Assembly (NCBI GenBank): GCA_964522845.1
Contig: CAZFZQ010000002.1
Location: 1-39,097, forward strand
Reading direction: 5' to 3'
DNA length: 39,097 bases
DNA from: CAZFZQ01 sp964522845
Lineage (GTDB): Bacteria; Patescibacteriota; Patescibacteriia; GCA-002772895
Of the stretch, positions 14,327-21,697 are shown in pieces; position 1 is the first letter of the stretch; every line of letters starts with the position of its first letter. A model generated the notes under the pieces. The model ran no database searches. It saw only the letters and a program-made list of their open reading frames with translations, and was not told where the DNA came from. The position numbers and the translations under genes are program-made.

Positions 14327-14406
14327 ATTGGAAAGCGGTTTTATTTTTTAAAATTTTTTAACCATTCTCTAATTCGCGCGAATAGGCGAATAGTTGGGTA
14401 TGGGCA

Positions 14407-14435
14407 TTGACAAAAATAAAAACTTATAATACAAT
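14407..14435 (+). promoter_or_regulatory. Promoter of the DUF218 gene
   Basis: TTGACA 14407-14412, 17-bp spacer, TACAAT 14430-14435. Confidence 0.65.
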
Positions 14436-14460
14436 CTCGACAAGCTCAAGGGAGGATAGC

Positions 14461-15039
14461 ATGGGCAACGTTAATGTTTTTGTTAACGGTTATGGCGCGC
14501 CAAAAGATCCTCTTTCTGATGGAAATCTTTGCGGATATATGTGCGCAATAAGTGAGTACATGGATTTGCATCATGACGATGTCTTCACGCTTTACTTGGC
14601 CGGCGGAATTACCAACAGAAAAGATATGACCGAAGCGCGTGCCATGAAAGTGTGGTTTGATGCGCACGGGCTTCCGGCGAATGTTACAGAAGTTGTCTTG
14701 ATAGAAGAGTCAACAACCGCGCGCGACAACGTCGCTCTTTATTCAAGAAAAGTTGACCAAGGAAAGCCGTCCGTTTTTTTCTTTGAGTATTCCCGCCGAC
14801 TTCAGATGATTTTTTTGGTCAAGCAGTATTTTAACCGGCATTTTCACAGGCTTTACAAGTTTTGCGGCGTTAAGTTCGATGAGCCGTCCATGGAACTTAG
14901 AAATCGTTTGAAGCAGTATTTCTTGCGATTTCCTCTGGAAGTTCTGTCCTGGTACCTTCCTTCCGTCAGGGAAAAAATATCAAAACCTCTCCGTGCGCGC
15001 CACATCGCGCGAGCCAGGCAAGATTATAACAAATCTTAA
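14461..15039 (+). CDS. DUF218 (YdcF-like) domain protein
   Basis: 192 aa from ATG 14461, set by AAGGGAGG at 14448-14455; the longer frame from 14407 begins in the -35 box and is rejected. DUF218 pattern: VFVNGYG near the N-terminus, LYLAGGITNRKDMTEARAM (SGG and EA motif), GLPANVTEVVLIEESTTARDNV (the xxE-x-S-x-x-T-x-x-N block). No membrane segment precedes it, unlike SanA/ElyC proteins, so it is a soluble YdcF-like member; YdcF has been reported to bind SAM, but the activity is not established. The basic C-terminus is extended. Own promoter and terminator. Confidence 0.82.
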   Translation: MGNVNVFVNGYGAPKDPLSDGNLCGYMCAISEYMDLHHDDVFTLYLAGGITNRKDMTEARAMKVWFDAHGLPANVTEVVLIEESTTARDNVALYSRKVDQGKPSVFFFEYSRRLQMIFLVKQYFNRHFHRLYKFCGVKFDEPSMELRNRLKQYFLRFPLEVLSWYLPSVREKISKPLRARHIARARQDYNKS

Positions 15040-15049
15040 GACACTCATC

Positions 15050-15072
15050 CCCAGCCATTTTGGTTGGGTTTT
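15050..15072 (+). terminator. Terminator after the DUF218 gene
   Basis: CCCAGCCA (15050-15057) with TGGTTGGG (15061-15068), TTT loop, then TTTT. Confidence 0.8.
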
Positions 15073-15126
15073 ATTTTTGGTAAAAGTATGTTAATGTGTT
15101 TATTGAAAAATGAAAAGGAGGAAAAG

Positions 15127-15381
15127 ATGCCGGTTTCGAAAGTAAAAGCGTTGATGGTGCAAAAAAAGTTCATTGCTCAATATTACGATCCGGCATATAT
15201 CAAAAAGTGCGAGGTTTCTTTGGTTGGCGTATGCGATGGGAAGGTTGTAGGCGATGAGCGCCAGGATTATTGTCTTGTTGTTACGCTTCGCACCACGCCT
15301 TCATTCAAGATTCCAAAAGAATTGGATGGTGTCCGGGTTTATGTCCGAATAGGCACTGAAGACAAACCGTTTCATAGCTAA
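15127..15381 (+). CDS. Small beta-rich protein, unknown function
   Basis: 84 aa from ATG 15127, preceded by AAGGAGG at 15115-15121; the in-frame ATG at 15064 lies in the previous terminator. The sequence reads as a helix (VSKVKALMVQKKFIAQY) followed by alternating strands (CEVSLVGVCDGKVVGD, DYCLVVTLRTTPSF, VRVYVRIGTEDKPF). No motif that I recognise. Own terminator right at the stop codon, so a single-gene unit. Confidence 0.65.
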   Translation: MPVSKVKALMVQKKFIAQYYDPAYIKKCEVSLVGVCDGKVVGDERQDYCLVVTLRTTPSFKIPKELDGVRVYVRIGTEDKPFHS

Positions 15382-15398
15382 CTCGTGTTAGCTTTTTT
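15376..15398 (+). terminator. Terminator after the 15127 gene
   Basis: AGCTAAC (15376-15382) with GTTAGCT (15387-15393), TCGT loop, six T. Confidence 0.85.
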
Positions 15399-15420
15399 AT
15401 TTATGTGTAATGTGCTAATT

Positions 15421-15426
15421 TATAAT
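15421..15426 (+). promoter_or_regulatory. -10 box of rarA (leaderless start)
   Basis: TATAAT ends 4 bases before the ATG; no matching -35 is obvious. The transcript would start at about the start codon. Confidence 0.45.
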
Positions 15427-15430
15427 CACT

Positions 15431-16750
15431 ATGACAGATTTATTTGACCAAAATTTAAAAAATAAGAATACCCCGCTTGCCGAGAGATTAAGGCCAAAGG
15501 ATTTTTCCGATTTCGCCGGACAGGAACACTTGGTGGGCGAGGGCGCGCCGCTCCGGACTTTGATTGAAAAAGATGAAATTCCGTCAATGATTTTTTGGGG
15601 GCCGCCGGGCACGGGCAAAACCACGCTTGCGGAAATTATCGCCAAAAAAACCGGCTCGCGTTTTGTGGTTTTGGAAGCGACGTCTTCCGGAAAAGCGGAT
15701 TTAAAAAAAATAATGGAAGAGGCGATGGGGCTTTTGAAATTTCAAAATCGCCGGACGATTTTATTTATTGATGAAATCCACCGTTGGAACAAAGCCCAAC
15801 AAGATGCGCTGTTGCCGTATGTAGAACGCGGGCTTCTAACTTTGATCGGCGCCACCACGGAAAATCCTTCGTTTGAAGTGGTGGGCGCGCTTTTGTCCCG
15901 CACCCGCGTTTTTACGCTTAACGCGTTTTCCAAAGACGACATGCTTTTGATTTTGAAGCGCGCGTTGCGCGAAGTTTTTCAAAGCGATAAACTGAAGATT
16001 CAATTTGAAATCGGCGCGCCGGACTTATTGATCGGTTTGGCCGGCGGCGACGCGCGTTCACTCCTCGGCGCGTTTGAAATTCTCCTCAAATCCAAAACTG
16101 TAGGGGTTGCGAAGCCCTACAGTGGGGAGGAGGATAAAAATGTGCTATTATTAAAGAAAGAAGATATAAAGCGGGCATATCTTTCCGCCAATATTTTGTA
16201 TGACAAAGGCGGGGAGGAACATTACAATATTATTTCCGCTCTGCACAAATCAATGCGCGGGTCGGATGCGGATGCCGCGCTCTATTGGCTGGCGAGAATG
16301 TTGGAGTCGGGCGATGACCCTTTATACGTGGCAAGAAGGCTTGTTCGTTTTGCATCCGAAGATATCGGCTTGGCCGACCCGGAAGCGTTAAATCAGGCTG
16401 TTTCCGCGTATCAGGCGGCGCATTTTCTAGGCATGCCGGAGTGCAACGTTATTTTGGCCCAGGCCGTGGCTTATCTGGCGCGCGCGCCAAAATCAAACGC
16501 GCTTTATATGGCGTACGGCGAAATCCAAAAAGATATTAAAGAATTGCCGCGCGATCCGGTGCCGCTCCATTTGCGGAACGCGCCAACAAATTTGATGAAA
16601 GATTTGGGGTATGGAAAAGAATACAAGTACCCGCCTCGACTCGCGGAGACTCGTCGACGCGAGGCGGGTAATCCGAATTTTAAAGAGCCGGTGGAGCAAG
16701 ATTATTTGCCGCCGGGATTGAGAGGAAAAAAGTATTTAAAAGATAAATGA
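15431..16750 (+). CDS. rarA: Replication-associated recombination protein A (MgsA/RarA AAA+ ATPase)
   Basis: 439 aa. PLAERLRPKDFSDFAGQEHL (15-34) is the family start, WGPPGTGKTT (56-65, Lys63) Walker A, ILFIDEIHRWNKAQQDALLPYVE Walker B, LIGATTENPSFEV sensor 1, LLSRTRVF arginine finger. The C-terminal half has DKGGEEHYNIISALHKSMRGSDADAALYW and EDIGLADPEAL, diagnostic for RarA. It acts at stalled forks. Two palindromic repeats are read in frame: SKTVGVAKPYSGEEDK (16097-16123), and KYPPRLAETRRREAGNPN (16630-16668). The stop overlaps the next start (ATGA), so it is coupled to the PBP gene. Confidence 0.95.
   Translation: MTDLFDQNLKNKNTPLAERLRPKDFSDFAGQEHLVGEGAPLRTLIEKDEIPSMIFWGPPGTGKTTLAEIIAKKTGSRFVVLEATSSGKADLKKIMEEAMGLLKFQNRRTILFIDEIHRWNKAQQDALLPYVERGLLTLIGATTENPSFEVVGALLSRTRVFTLNAFSKDDMLLILKRALREVFQSDKLKIQFEIGAPDLLIGLAGGDARSLLGAFEILLKSKTVGVAKPYSGEEDKNVLLLKKEDIKRAYLSANILYDKGGEEHYNIISALHKSMRGSDADAALYWLARMLESGDDPLYVARRLVRFASEDIGLADPEALNQAVSAYQAAHFLGMPECNVILAQAVAYLARAPKSNALYMAYGEIQKDIKELPRDPVPLHLRNAPTNLMKDLGYGKEYKYPPRLAETRRREAGNPNFKEPVEQDYLPPGLRGKKYLKDK
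16097..16123 (+). repeat. In-frame palindrome in rarA, first
   Basis: ACTGTAGGG and CCCTACAGT are perfect 9-base arms around GTTGCGAAG. It adds residues between AAA+ C-terminal helices. Confidence 0.75.
16630..16668 (+). repeat. In-frame palindrome in rarA, second (CCCGCCTCG family)
   Basis: CCCGCCTCG at 16630-16638 faces CGAGGCGGG at 16660-16668. The same terminal arms bound the insertion in the tRNA-Glu remnant (23143-23204). Confidence 0.8.
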
Positions 16751-18480
16751 ACTATAAATACGGCAAAAAGAAAGCATTGATAAATGACAAGCGTTTATTT
16801 TTGCTTTCCATTATTATAGTGATGGCGGCCATGGTTATTGTGTCGCGCCTTTTTGTTTTGCAAATTATCCGCGGCGGAAAATATAGCGAACTCGCTTCCG
16901 GACGCCATAGTTTTTCTGAAGAGCTTACTGCCAAGCGAGGCGATATTTTTATAAAAGAATTCGGTTCGGACGCAACATATCCCGCGGCTACAAATCTTAC
17001 CATGTATTTGGCCTATGCCGAGCCGTCAAAAATACAAAATAAAAATAATACGGCGCGCGTTTTGGCGGAAGCCTTGAGTTTGGATGAAAAAGAATTGCTA
17101 AAAAATTTATCTGAAAATATTCCATATAAAGTGTTAGCGCACTTTGTGCCGGCCGAAACAATGGAAAAAATAAAAAGTTATAAATTTCCCGGCGTGGGTT
17201 TTGAAGAAGAAACAAAAAGAATTTATCCGGAAAAAGGTTTTGGGGGGCAGATTGTGGGATTTGTGGGATCAAACGGAAACAGTATCAGCGGCCGCTATGG
17301 GCTGGAAGGATATTTTGATAAAGATTTGACGGGAAAATCCGGATACTTGAAAGCGGAAAAAGATGCTTTGGGCCGGCTTATACCGTGGAGCGATGGAACT
17401 ACGGAGCAGGCGATGGACGGAATGGATTTATATCTAACAATTGACCGCAATATTCAATTTTATATTTGCAATAAAATCAAGGAGGGTGTGGCTAAATATG
17501 ACGCGGAATCCGGTACGATTATCATAATGGAGCCCGCGAGTGGAAAAATTTTGGCCATATGTTCTTACCCGGATTTTGATCCTAATAATTATAGCAAAAT
17601 CGCGGACCAATCAATATTTAATAATCCGGCGGTTTTCAGCCAGTATGAACCGGGTTCGGTTTTCAAAGCCATTACCATGGCCGCGGGCGTTGACGCGGGG
17701 CTGGTCAGTCCGGAAACAACCTACACGGACGAGGGAAGTATTTTTATAAAACCACATACCATTAAAAATTCTGATCATAAAACAAATGGCGTGCAAACCA
17801 TGACGCAGGTGCTGGAAAAATCATTAAACACGGGCGCGGTTTATGTGGCGCGGCTTTTGGGCCCGCAAAAATTTCGTGAATATGTGGAAGGTTTTGGTTT
17901 TGGAAATTTGACCGGCGTGGAATTGGATGGCGAAGCGCTGGGGGATGTGAGTTCGTTAAAAAAACGCGGTGAAATTTGGCCGGCTACGGCTTCTTTCGGG
18001 CAAGGCGTTTCCGTTACGTCGCTGCAGATGTTAAATGCTGTCAACGTGATTGCCAATGGCGGAAAATTGATGCAACCATATATTGTTGAAAAAGAGGTTG
18101 ACGCTTCGGGCGCAGTTCATGATATTCAGCCTAAAGCCATACGGCAGGCAATATCTTCCCGCACTTCCACGCTTTTGCGGGGCATGCTGACTTCGGTGGT
18201 GGAAAACGGCCATGGGAAAAAAGCCGGCGTACAGGGATATTTTGTGGGCGGCAAAACCGGCACGGCGCAGGTTTCTAAAAAAGAAGGCGGAGGGTATGAA
18301 GAAGGCAAAACTATCGGTTCTTTTATTGGTTTTGCGCCTGCGGATAATCCGGTTTTTTCCTTGCTTGTGAAAATTGATAATCCAAAAACCGTGCAATGGG
18401 CGGAATCGTCAGCCGCGCCCGTATTTGGCGAAATTGCCAAATATCTGCTAAATTATTATAAAGTTCCTCCTGAGAGATAA
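16747..18480 (+). CDS. ftsI: Class B penicillin-binding protein (FtsI/PBP2-like transpeptidase)
   Basis: 577 aa. Short cytosolic N-terminus, one membrane helix (about 17-37), dimerisation domain with AKRGDIF (62-68) and YPEKGFGGQIVGFVG, then the transpeptidase domain with SVFK (nucleophile Ser304, Lys307), SLN (359-361) and KTGT (503-506). It cross-links peptidoglycan outside the membrane during division or elongation. The following murF and the preceding rarA suggest a compact cell-wall unit. Start ATG 16747 overlaps the rarA stop. No PASTA domain. Could equally be the PBP2/SpoVD paralogue; the symbol is the best guess. Confidence 0.9.
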   Translation: MNYKYGKKKALINDKRLFLLSIIIVMAAMVIVSRLFVLQIIRGGKYSELASGRHSFSEELTAKRGDIFIKEFGSDATYPAATNLTMYLAYAEPSKIQNKNNTARVLAEALSLDEKELLKNLSENIPYKVLAHFVPAETMEKIKSYKFPGVGFEEETKRIYPEKGFGGQIVGFVGSNGNSISGRYGLEGYFDKDLTGKSGYLKAEKDALGRLIPWSDGTTEQAMDGMDLYLTIDRNIQFYICNKIKEGVAKYDAESGTIIIMEPASGKILAICSYPDFDPNNYSKIADQSIFNNPAVFSQYEPGSVFKAITMAAGVDAGLVSPETTYTDEGSIFIKPHTIKNSDHKTNGVQTMTQVLEKSLNTGAVYVARLLGPQKFREYVEGFGFGNLTGVELDGEALGDVSSLKKRGEIWPATASFGQGVSVTSLQMLNAVNVIANGGKLMQPYIVEKEVDASGAVHDIQPKAIRQAISSRTSTLLRGMLTSVVENGHGKKAGVQGYFVGGKTGTAQVSKKEGGGYEEGKTIGSFIGFAPADNPVFSLLVKIDNPKTVQWAESSAAPVFGEIAKYLLNYYKVPPER

Positions 18481-18485
18481 AATAT

Positions 18486-19862
18486 ATGAAAAAAATATTA
18501 CAACAAATTCTCAAATATCTCGCGCGAAAAATTTTACAAAAATATAAGCCCGAGGTCATTGCCATCACCGGATCGGTGGGTAAGACCTCGGCCAAGGAAA
18601 CGATTCACACTGTTTTGATGAACACATTTTTAGTTCAACAGAATATTAAAAATTATAATAATGAATTGGGCGTGCCGCTTACGATTATCGGCGCGGAAGC
18701 GGCAGGAAAAAATATTTTCAAATGGCTCGGAGTATTTTTGAAAGCTGTTAAACTTTTGATGAGCGACCCCACTTCGCCCGTCCTCCGCACAAGGCTACGG
18801 AACGGCACAGCAAGGCTACGCGGGGCAAGCGCCAACTATCCAAAGGTTTTAATTTTGGAACTGGCCGTGGACAAGCCCGGCGACATGGATTATTTATTGG
18901 ATTTTGTGAAGCCCAGGATCGGAGTTTTGACGCGCATCGGACCAGTTCACTTGGAATTTTTCGGCACGCAAGAAAAGATTTTGCAAGAAAAATCAAAATT
19001 GATAAAAGCCTTGCCGCAAAACGGTTTTGCGGTTTTAAATTATGATTATAAAGATGTTTTGAGTTTGTGCGATATAACAAAAGCAAAGTGTATCACCTAT
19101 GGTTTTGACGAAGGCGCGGACGTGCGGGCGAAAAATATTTTATACGGCCGCGGGCCGGCCTCGACTGGCGCGAGTCCAGGCGGGCAGACGACTTTTACTC
19201 TGGAATACGGCGATAAAACATCGGCCGTGGTTCTTTTGCGCGCGGCTGGCAAACCGCAAATTTACGCTATATTGGCGGGTATTTGTTGCGGCATTGTGAA
19301 AGGAATGGATTTGGAAAAAATAAAAGAAGCGTTAAAAAGTTATGTGCCGCCAAAAGGCAGGGGCAATGTTTTAAAGGGTATAAAAAATACATTGATTATT
19401 GATGAAACTTACAATGCTTCGCCCCAAGCCGTGGAAGCGGCTCTGGAAAATTTGGCCCGTCTTTTTCCTCCCACCCTTGATAAGGGGGGGATAAGGGGGG
19501 GTAGAAGTGTCGCCGTCTTGGGCGACATGCTTGAACTCGGCCCCATTACACGCGACGCCCATCTATCGGTTGGAAAAAAAGCCGCGGAATTGGAATTGAA
19601 TTATCTTTTTACCGTAGGTTTGCGTGCTAAAGATATTGCCCGCGGTGCGCGCGAAGCCGGTATGATAAAGGATCGCATTTTTGAATTTTCCGACAACTTA
19701 TCTCTTGGCAAATTTTTGCAAGAAAAAATAGAAGAAGGGGATATTATTTTGGTCAAAGGTTCGCAAGGCGCGAGAATGGAAAAAGTTGTCAAAGAAATTA
19801 TGGCCGAGCCGGAGAGAGCCCATGAGCTTTTAGTAAGGCAAGATAAACAGTGGCAAGTATAA
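18486..19862 (+). CDS. murF: UDP-N-acetylmuramoyl-tripeptide--D-alanyl-D-alanine ligase (MurF)
   Basis: 458 aa Mur ligase. ITGSVGKTSAKET (27-39, Lys33) is the ATP loop; NNELGVPLTI the following block; LILELAVDKPGDM, IGPVHLEFFGT and SKLIKAL the central-domain motifs; IIDETYNASPQAVEAAL and VLGDMLELG typical of MurF. Adds D-Ala-D-Ala to the peptidoglycan precursor in the cytosol. Three palindromic repeats lie in frame: SDPTSPVLRTRLRNGTARLR-GASA (18767-18830), GPASTGASPGG (19154-19185) and PPTLDKGGIRGG (19467-19501), the last a known repeat-derived peptide. All seem to fall in loops; catalytic blocks are intact. It follows the PBP gene by 5 bases. Confidence 0.92.
   Translation: MKKILQQILKYLARKILQKYKPEVIAITGSVGKTSAKETIHTVLMNTFLVQQNIKNYNNELGVPLTIIGAEAAGKNIFKWLGVFLKAVKLLMSDPTSPVLRTRLRNGTARLRGASANYPKVLILELAVDKPGDMDYLLDFVKPRIGVLTRIGPVHLEFFGTQEKILQEKSKLIKALPQNGFAVLNYDYKDVLSLCDITKAKCITYGFDEGADVRAKNILYGRGPASTGASPGGQTTFTLEYGDKTSAVVLLRAAGKPQIYAILAGICCGIVKGMDLEKIKEALKSYVPPKGRGNVLKGIKNTLIIDETYNASPQAVEAALENLARLFPPTLDKGGIRGGRSVAVLGDMLELGPITRDAHLSVGKKAAELELNYLFTVGLRAKDIARGAREAGMIKDRIFEFSDNLSLGKFLQEKIEEGDIILVKGSQGARMEKVVKEIMAEPERAHELLVRQDKQWQV
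18767..18830 (+). repeat. In-frame repeat in murF, first (CCCCACTTCGCC family, 64 bp)
   Basis: Starts CCCCACTTCGCC and ends AAGGCTACGCGGGGCAAGC; AAGGCTACG occurs twice, so it looks like an expanded copy. Same reading frame as the alaS copy (PTSP...RLRG). Confidence 0.75.
19154..19185 (+). repeat. In-frame palindrome in murF, second
   Basis: GCCTCGACT (19158-19166) faces AGTCCAGGC (19173-19181), 8 of 9 paired, GGCGCG loop. Ends like the helicase copy. Confidence 0.65.
19467..19501 (+). repeat. In-frame repeat in murF, third (CCACCCTTGATAAGGGGGG type)
   Basis: CCACCCTT faces AAGGGGGG around GAT, followed by a second ATAAGGGGGG copy. It encodes PPTLDKGGIRGG. Confidence 0.8.
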
Positions 19863-19863
19863 T

Positions 19864-20625
19864 ATGAAAATCCTTTTTTTGGATATTTTAACCGGCAATC
19901 CGGAATTGCGGAAAAATATCAATCAAAAAATATATAAAGGCGGGTCGTACGGCGAGCATTTGCGCAAATTATTCAGTTTGAAAAAGAGCGAATGGGCGGA
20001 GGTTGACGCTTCGCAAAAAATTCCATCGGATTTTTTAAAATTTGACGGCATTGTTATCGGCGGGTCAACGGAAGATCCGATGCCGGGCAGTGAAAAGCCC
20101 TGGATGAAAAAAATTTATCCGGCCATAAGAAAAATAATAAAAAATAAAATTCCTCTCTTGGGCATTTGCGGCGGCCTGCAATTTACGGCCAGAGCCCTGG
20201 GCGGAAAAGTTATTTTAAATCCAGGGGGGCGCGAGTTTGGAAGTGTAAAAATTACACTAAGTCAAGACGGAAAAAAAGATTTTCTTTTTTGCGGAATCTC
20301 AAAAAACTTTACTGCGCAATCCAGCCATAAATGCATGGTGGAAAAAATCTTGCCCGGTTCGCGGCTTTTGGCGTCTTCCGATATGTGCGGATTGCAGGCG
20401 CTATCTTTGGGCGATCGCGCGCGGCTTTTGCAATTTCATCCGGAAAAAACAAAAGCGCAATTGAAATCTTTGGCTAAAATGCGAAAATCAGCGCTTATTG
20501 CGGAGGGATTTGTACAGGACGAAAAGGACTTTAAAAAATTTTTAGCATCCATAAAAAATACGGAAACAGCAGGCAAAAAAATATTGAAAAATTTTATAAA
20601 TTTTGTTAAATTTGACAGCATTTAG
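19864..20625 (+). CDS. Class I glutamine amidotransferase domain protein
   Basis: 253 aa. GATase-1 triad: LLGICGGLQFTARALGG gives Cys102 as nucleophile, and LLQFHPEKT gives His192 and Glu194. GIVIGGSTEDPMPG is the oxyanion-side loop. It releases ammonia from glutamine for a partner synthetase, or acts as a gamma-glutamyl hydrolase; stand-alone GMP-synthase-like GATases of this size are common and usually unassigned. One base separates it from the murF stop (TAA-t-ATG), so it is in the cell-wall operon. The lipid II amidating GatD is a related class I GATase, but no MurT partner is next to it. The C-terminal tail (about 45 aa) is Lys-rich. Confidence 0.85.
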   Translation: MKILFLDILTGNPELRKNINQKIYKGGSYGEHLRKLFSLKKSEWAEVDASQKIPSDFLKFDGIVIGGSTEDPMPGSEKPWMKKIYPAIRKIIKNKIPLLGICGGLQFTARALGGKVILNPGGREFGSVKITLSQDGKKDFLFCGISKNFTAQSSHKCMVEKILPGSRLLASSDMCGLQALSLGDRARLLQFHPEKTKAQLKSLAKMRKSALIAEGFVQDEKDFKKFLASIKNTETAGKKILKNFINFVKFDSI

Positions 20626-20768
20626 TTGGTTTGATACATTGTAATTATATGGTTCGCATGGCAAAAAATTATTGGTTTTATTTTACCTCTTTAGAGAAAG
20701 GGAATTTTTGCGCAATGTAAATTTTAAAAAAATTTTCGCAAAAACCTCTTTCTCGGAAGAGGTTTTTT
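20612..20768 (+). promoter_or_regulatory. Possible attenuator leader before the ligase operon
   Basis: TTGACA (20612-20617, inside the end of the amidotransferase gene) with TACATT (20635-20640), spacer 17, could start a short RNA. It holds a 23-codon ORF (20649-20720) with the aromatic run NYWFYF and ends in a strong terminator: AAAACCTCTT (20741-20750) with AAGAGGTTTT (20757-20766), then T. GAGAAAG (20694-20700) can pair with CTTTCTC (20748-20754), which would break the terminator. This is a leader-peptide-style arrangement read by eye; no ribosome site precedes the ORF. Confidence 0.4.
20741..20768 (+). terminator. Terminator between the amidotransferase and ligase operons
   Basis: Ten-base perfect stem, TCTCGG loop, six T. 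Confidence 0.9.
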
Positions 20769-20801
20769 AAATCTCTCCGAAACGTTCATTAACAATTCAG
20801 C

Positions 20802-20831
20802 CATTCTCTCATTCGTACGAATGAGAGAATG
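20802..20831. repeat. Perfect 30-bp palindrome before the ligase operon
   Basis: CATTCTCTCATTCGT (20802-20816) followed at once by its exact complement, ending 15 bases before the start codon of the ligase. The left half resembles 14358-14371 (CATTCTCTAATTCG). Confidence 0.9.
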
Positions 20832-20846
20832 AGAAAGGGAGCTGGA

Positions 20847-21602
20847 ATGAAGCGGAATGAATTTTTTGGGCTTTTCAAATTCAAAAAAGAACTGGCCGGA
20901 TTTGTCGGGGTTGAACGAGAGCATTTTCTTGTCGCGCAAAATGGCGAGACGGTTCCGAGGTCAAAAGATTTTTTGAAGGCGATTGGCGATCCGCGCTGGA
21001 CATACGAGCTTTCCGCCTGCCAGGTTGAGTCAAGAACGCGGCCGCAGAAAGATTTGTCAGCCATAGAACTGGAACTTTTGGAAAACGATAATAATGGCTG
21101 CCTCGTTGCTCGGAATTTAAATCTGCGCCTCGCGAATTTGGAAGTCGCACCGAATGATATGCCTTTGGATGTTTATCCCTTGCCGCGATATTTGGAGATT
21201 GTGAGCCGAATCAGCAAAACGGAACTTTTGGCCGCCTGCCAGGTTACCGGCACGCATCTTCATTTGGGAGTAAGAAATATGGCGGAGGCGATCGCGCTCT
21301 ATAATAGTTTGATCCCGTGCTTGGAAAAATTGTGCGAACTGGGTGATCATTCCGCGGGCGAACGGCTGAAGAGATACAAAAGGATGGCGAAAAATTGGCT
21401 GCCGCCTGTTTATGGAGGCACGGAAGACTTTTACGAAACGGCGATAGAACAAGGATTCGCTGAAAATCCGAAGAATTGTTGGCACCTGATTCGTATCAGC
21501 GCCCATGGCACGGTGGAACTGCGGATGTTTGGAGTGACGGATAATTTGGATGAGATTATTCTCTGGATCGAATCTGTGAAGCGGAAAGGAGGCGCGAAAT
21601 GA
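20847..21602 (+). CDS. GCS2-type carboxylate-amine ligase (first of two)
   Basis: 251 aa from ATG 20847, fixed by AAAGGGAG five bases upstream; the in-frame ATG at 20829 lies in the palindrome. Glutamate-cysteine ligase/YbdK superfamily: VGVEREHFLV (20-29, metal-binding Glu23/Glu25), YELSACQVESRTRP (53-66, Glu54/Glu61), TGTHLHLGV, and HLIRISAHGTVELRMFGVTDN. These enzymes join a carboxylate to an amine using ATP through an acyl phosphate. It is shorter than YbdK (about 370 aa). The stop overlaps the next small ORF (ATGA). True substrate unknown. Confidence 0.82.
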   Translation: MKRNEFFGLFKFKKELAGFVGVEREHFLVAQNGETVPRSKDFLKAIGDPRWTYELSACQVESRTRPQKDLSAIELELLENDNNGCLVARNLNLRLANLEVAPNDMPLDVYPLPRYLEIVSRISKTELLAACQVTGTHLHLGVRNMAEAIALYNSLIPCLEKLCELGDHSAGERLKRYKRMAKNWLPPVYGGTEDFYETAIEQGFAENPKNCWHLIRISAHGTVELRMFGVTDNLDEIILWIESVKRKGGAK

Positions 21603-21697
21603 GCGACCAAAATCTAAAAAGCGAGACCAAGAAGACGAGCGAACGGCAAGAAAAGGAAATACGCGCGGCGTATATATGGCGCAAGCGGAAAAAATAA
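21599..21697 (+). CDS. 32-residue micro-protein between the two ligases
   Basis: Starts MSDQNLKSETKKTSERQEKE and ends RKRKK. Strong AAGGAGG ribosome site 6 bases before ATG 21599; its start overlaps the first ligase stop (ATGA) and its stop overlaps the second ligase start (TAATG at 21695-21699). It is very hydrophilic and helical with Lys/Glu alternation. It could be a linker, a regulator, or a peptide substrate of the ligases; the last is speculation. Confidence 0.55.
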   Translation: MSDQNLKSETKKTSERQEKEIRAAYIWRKRKK

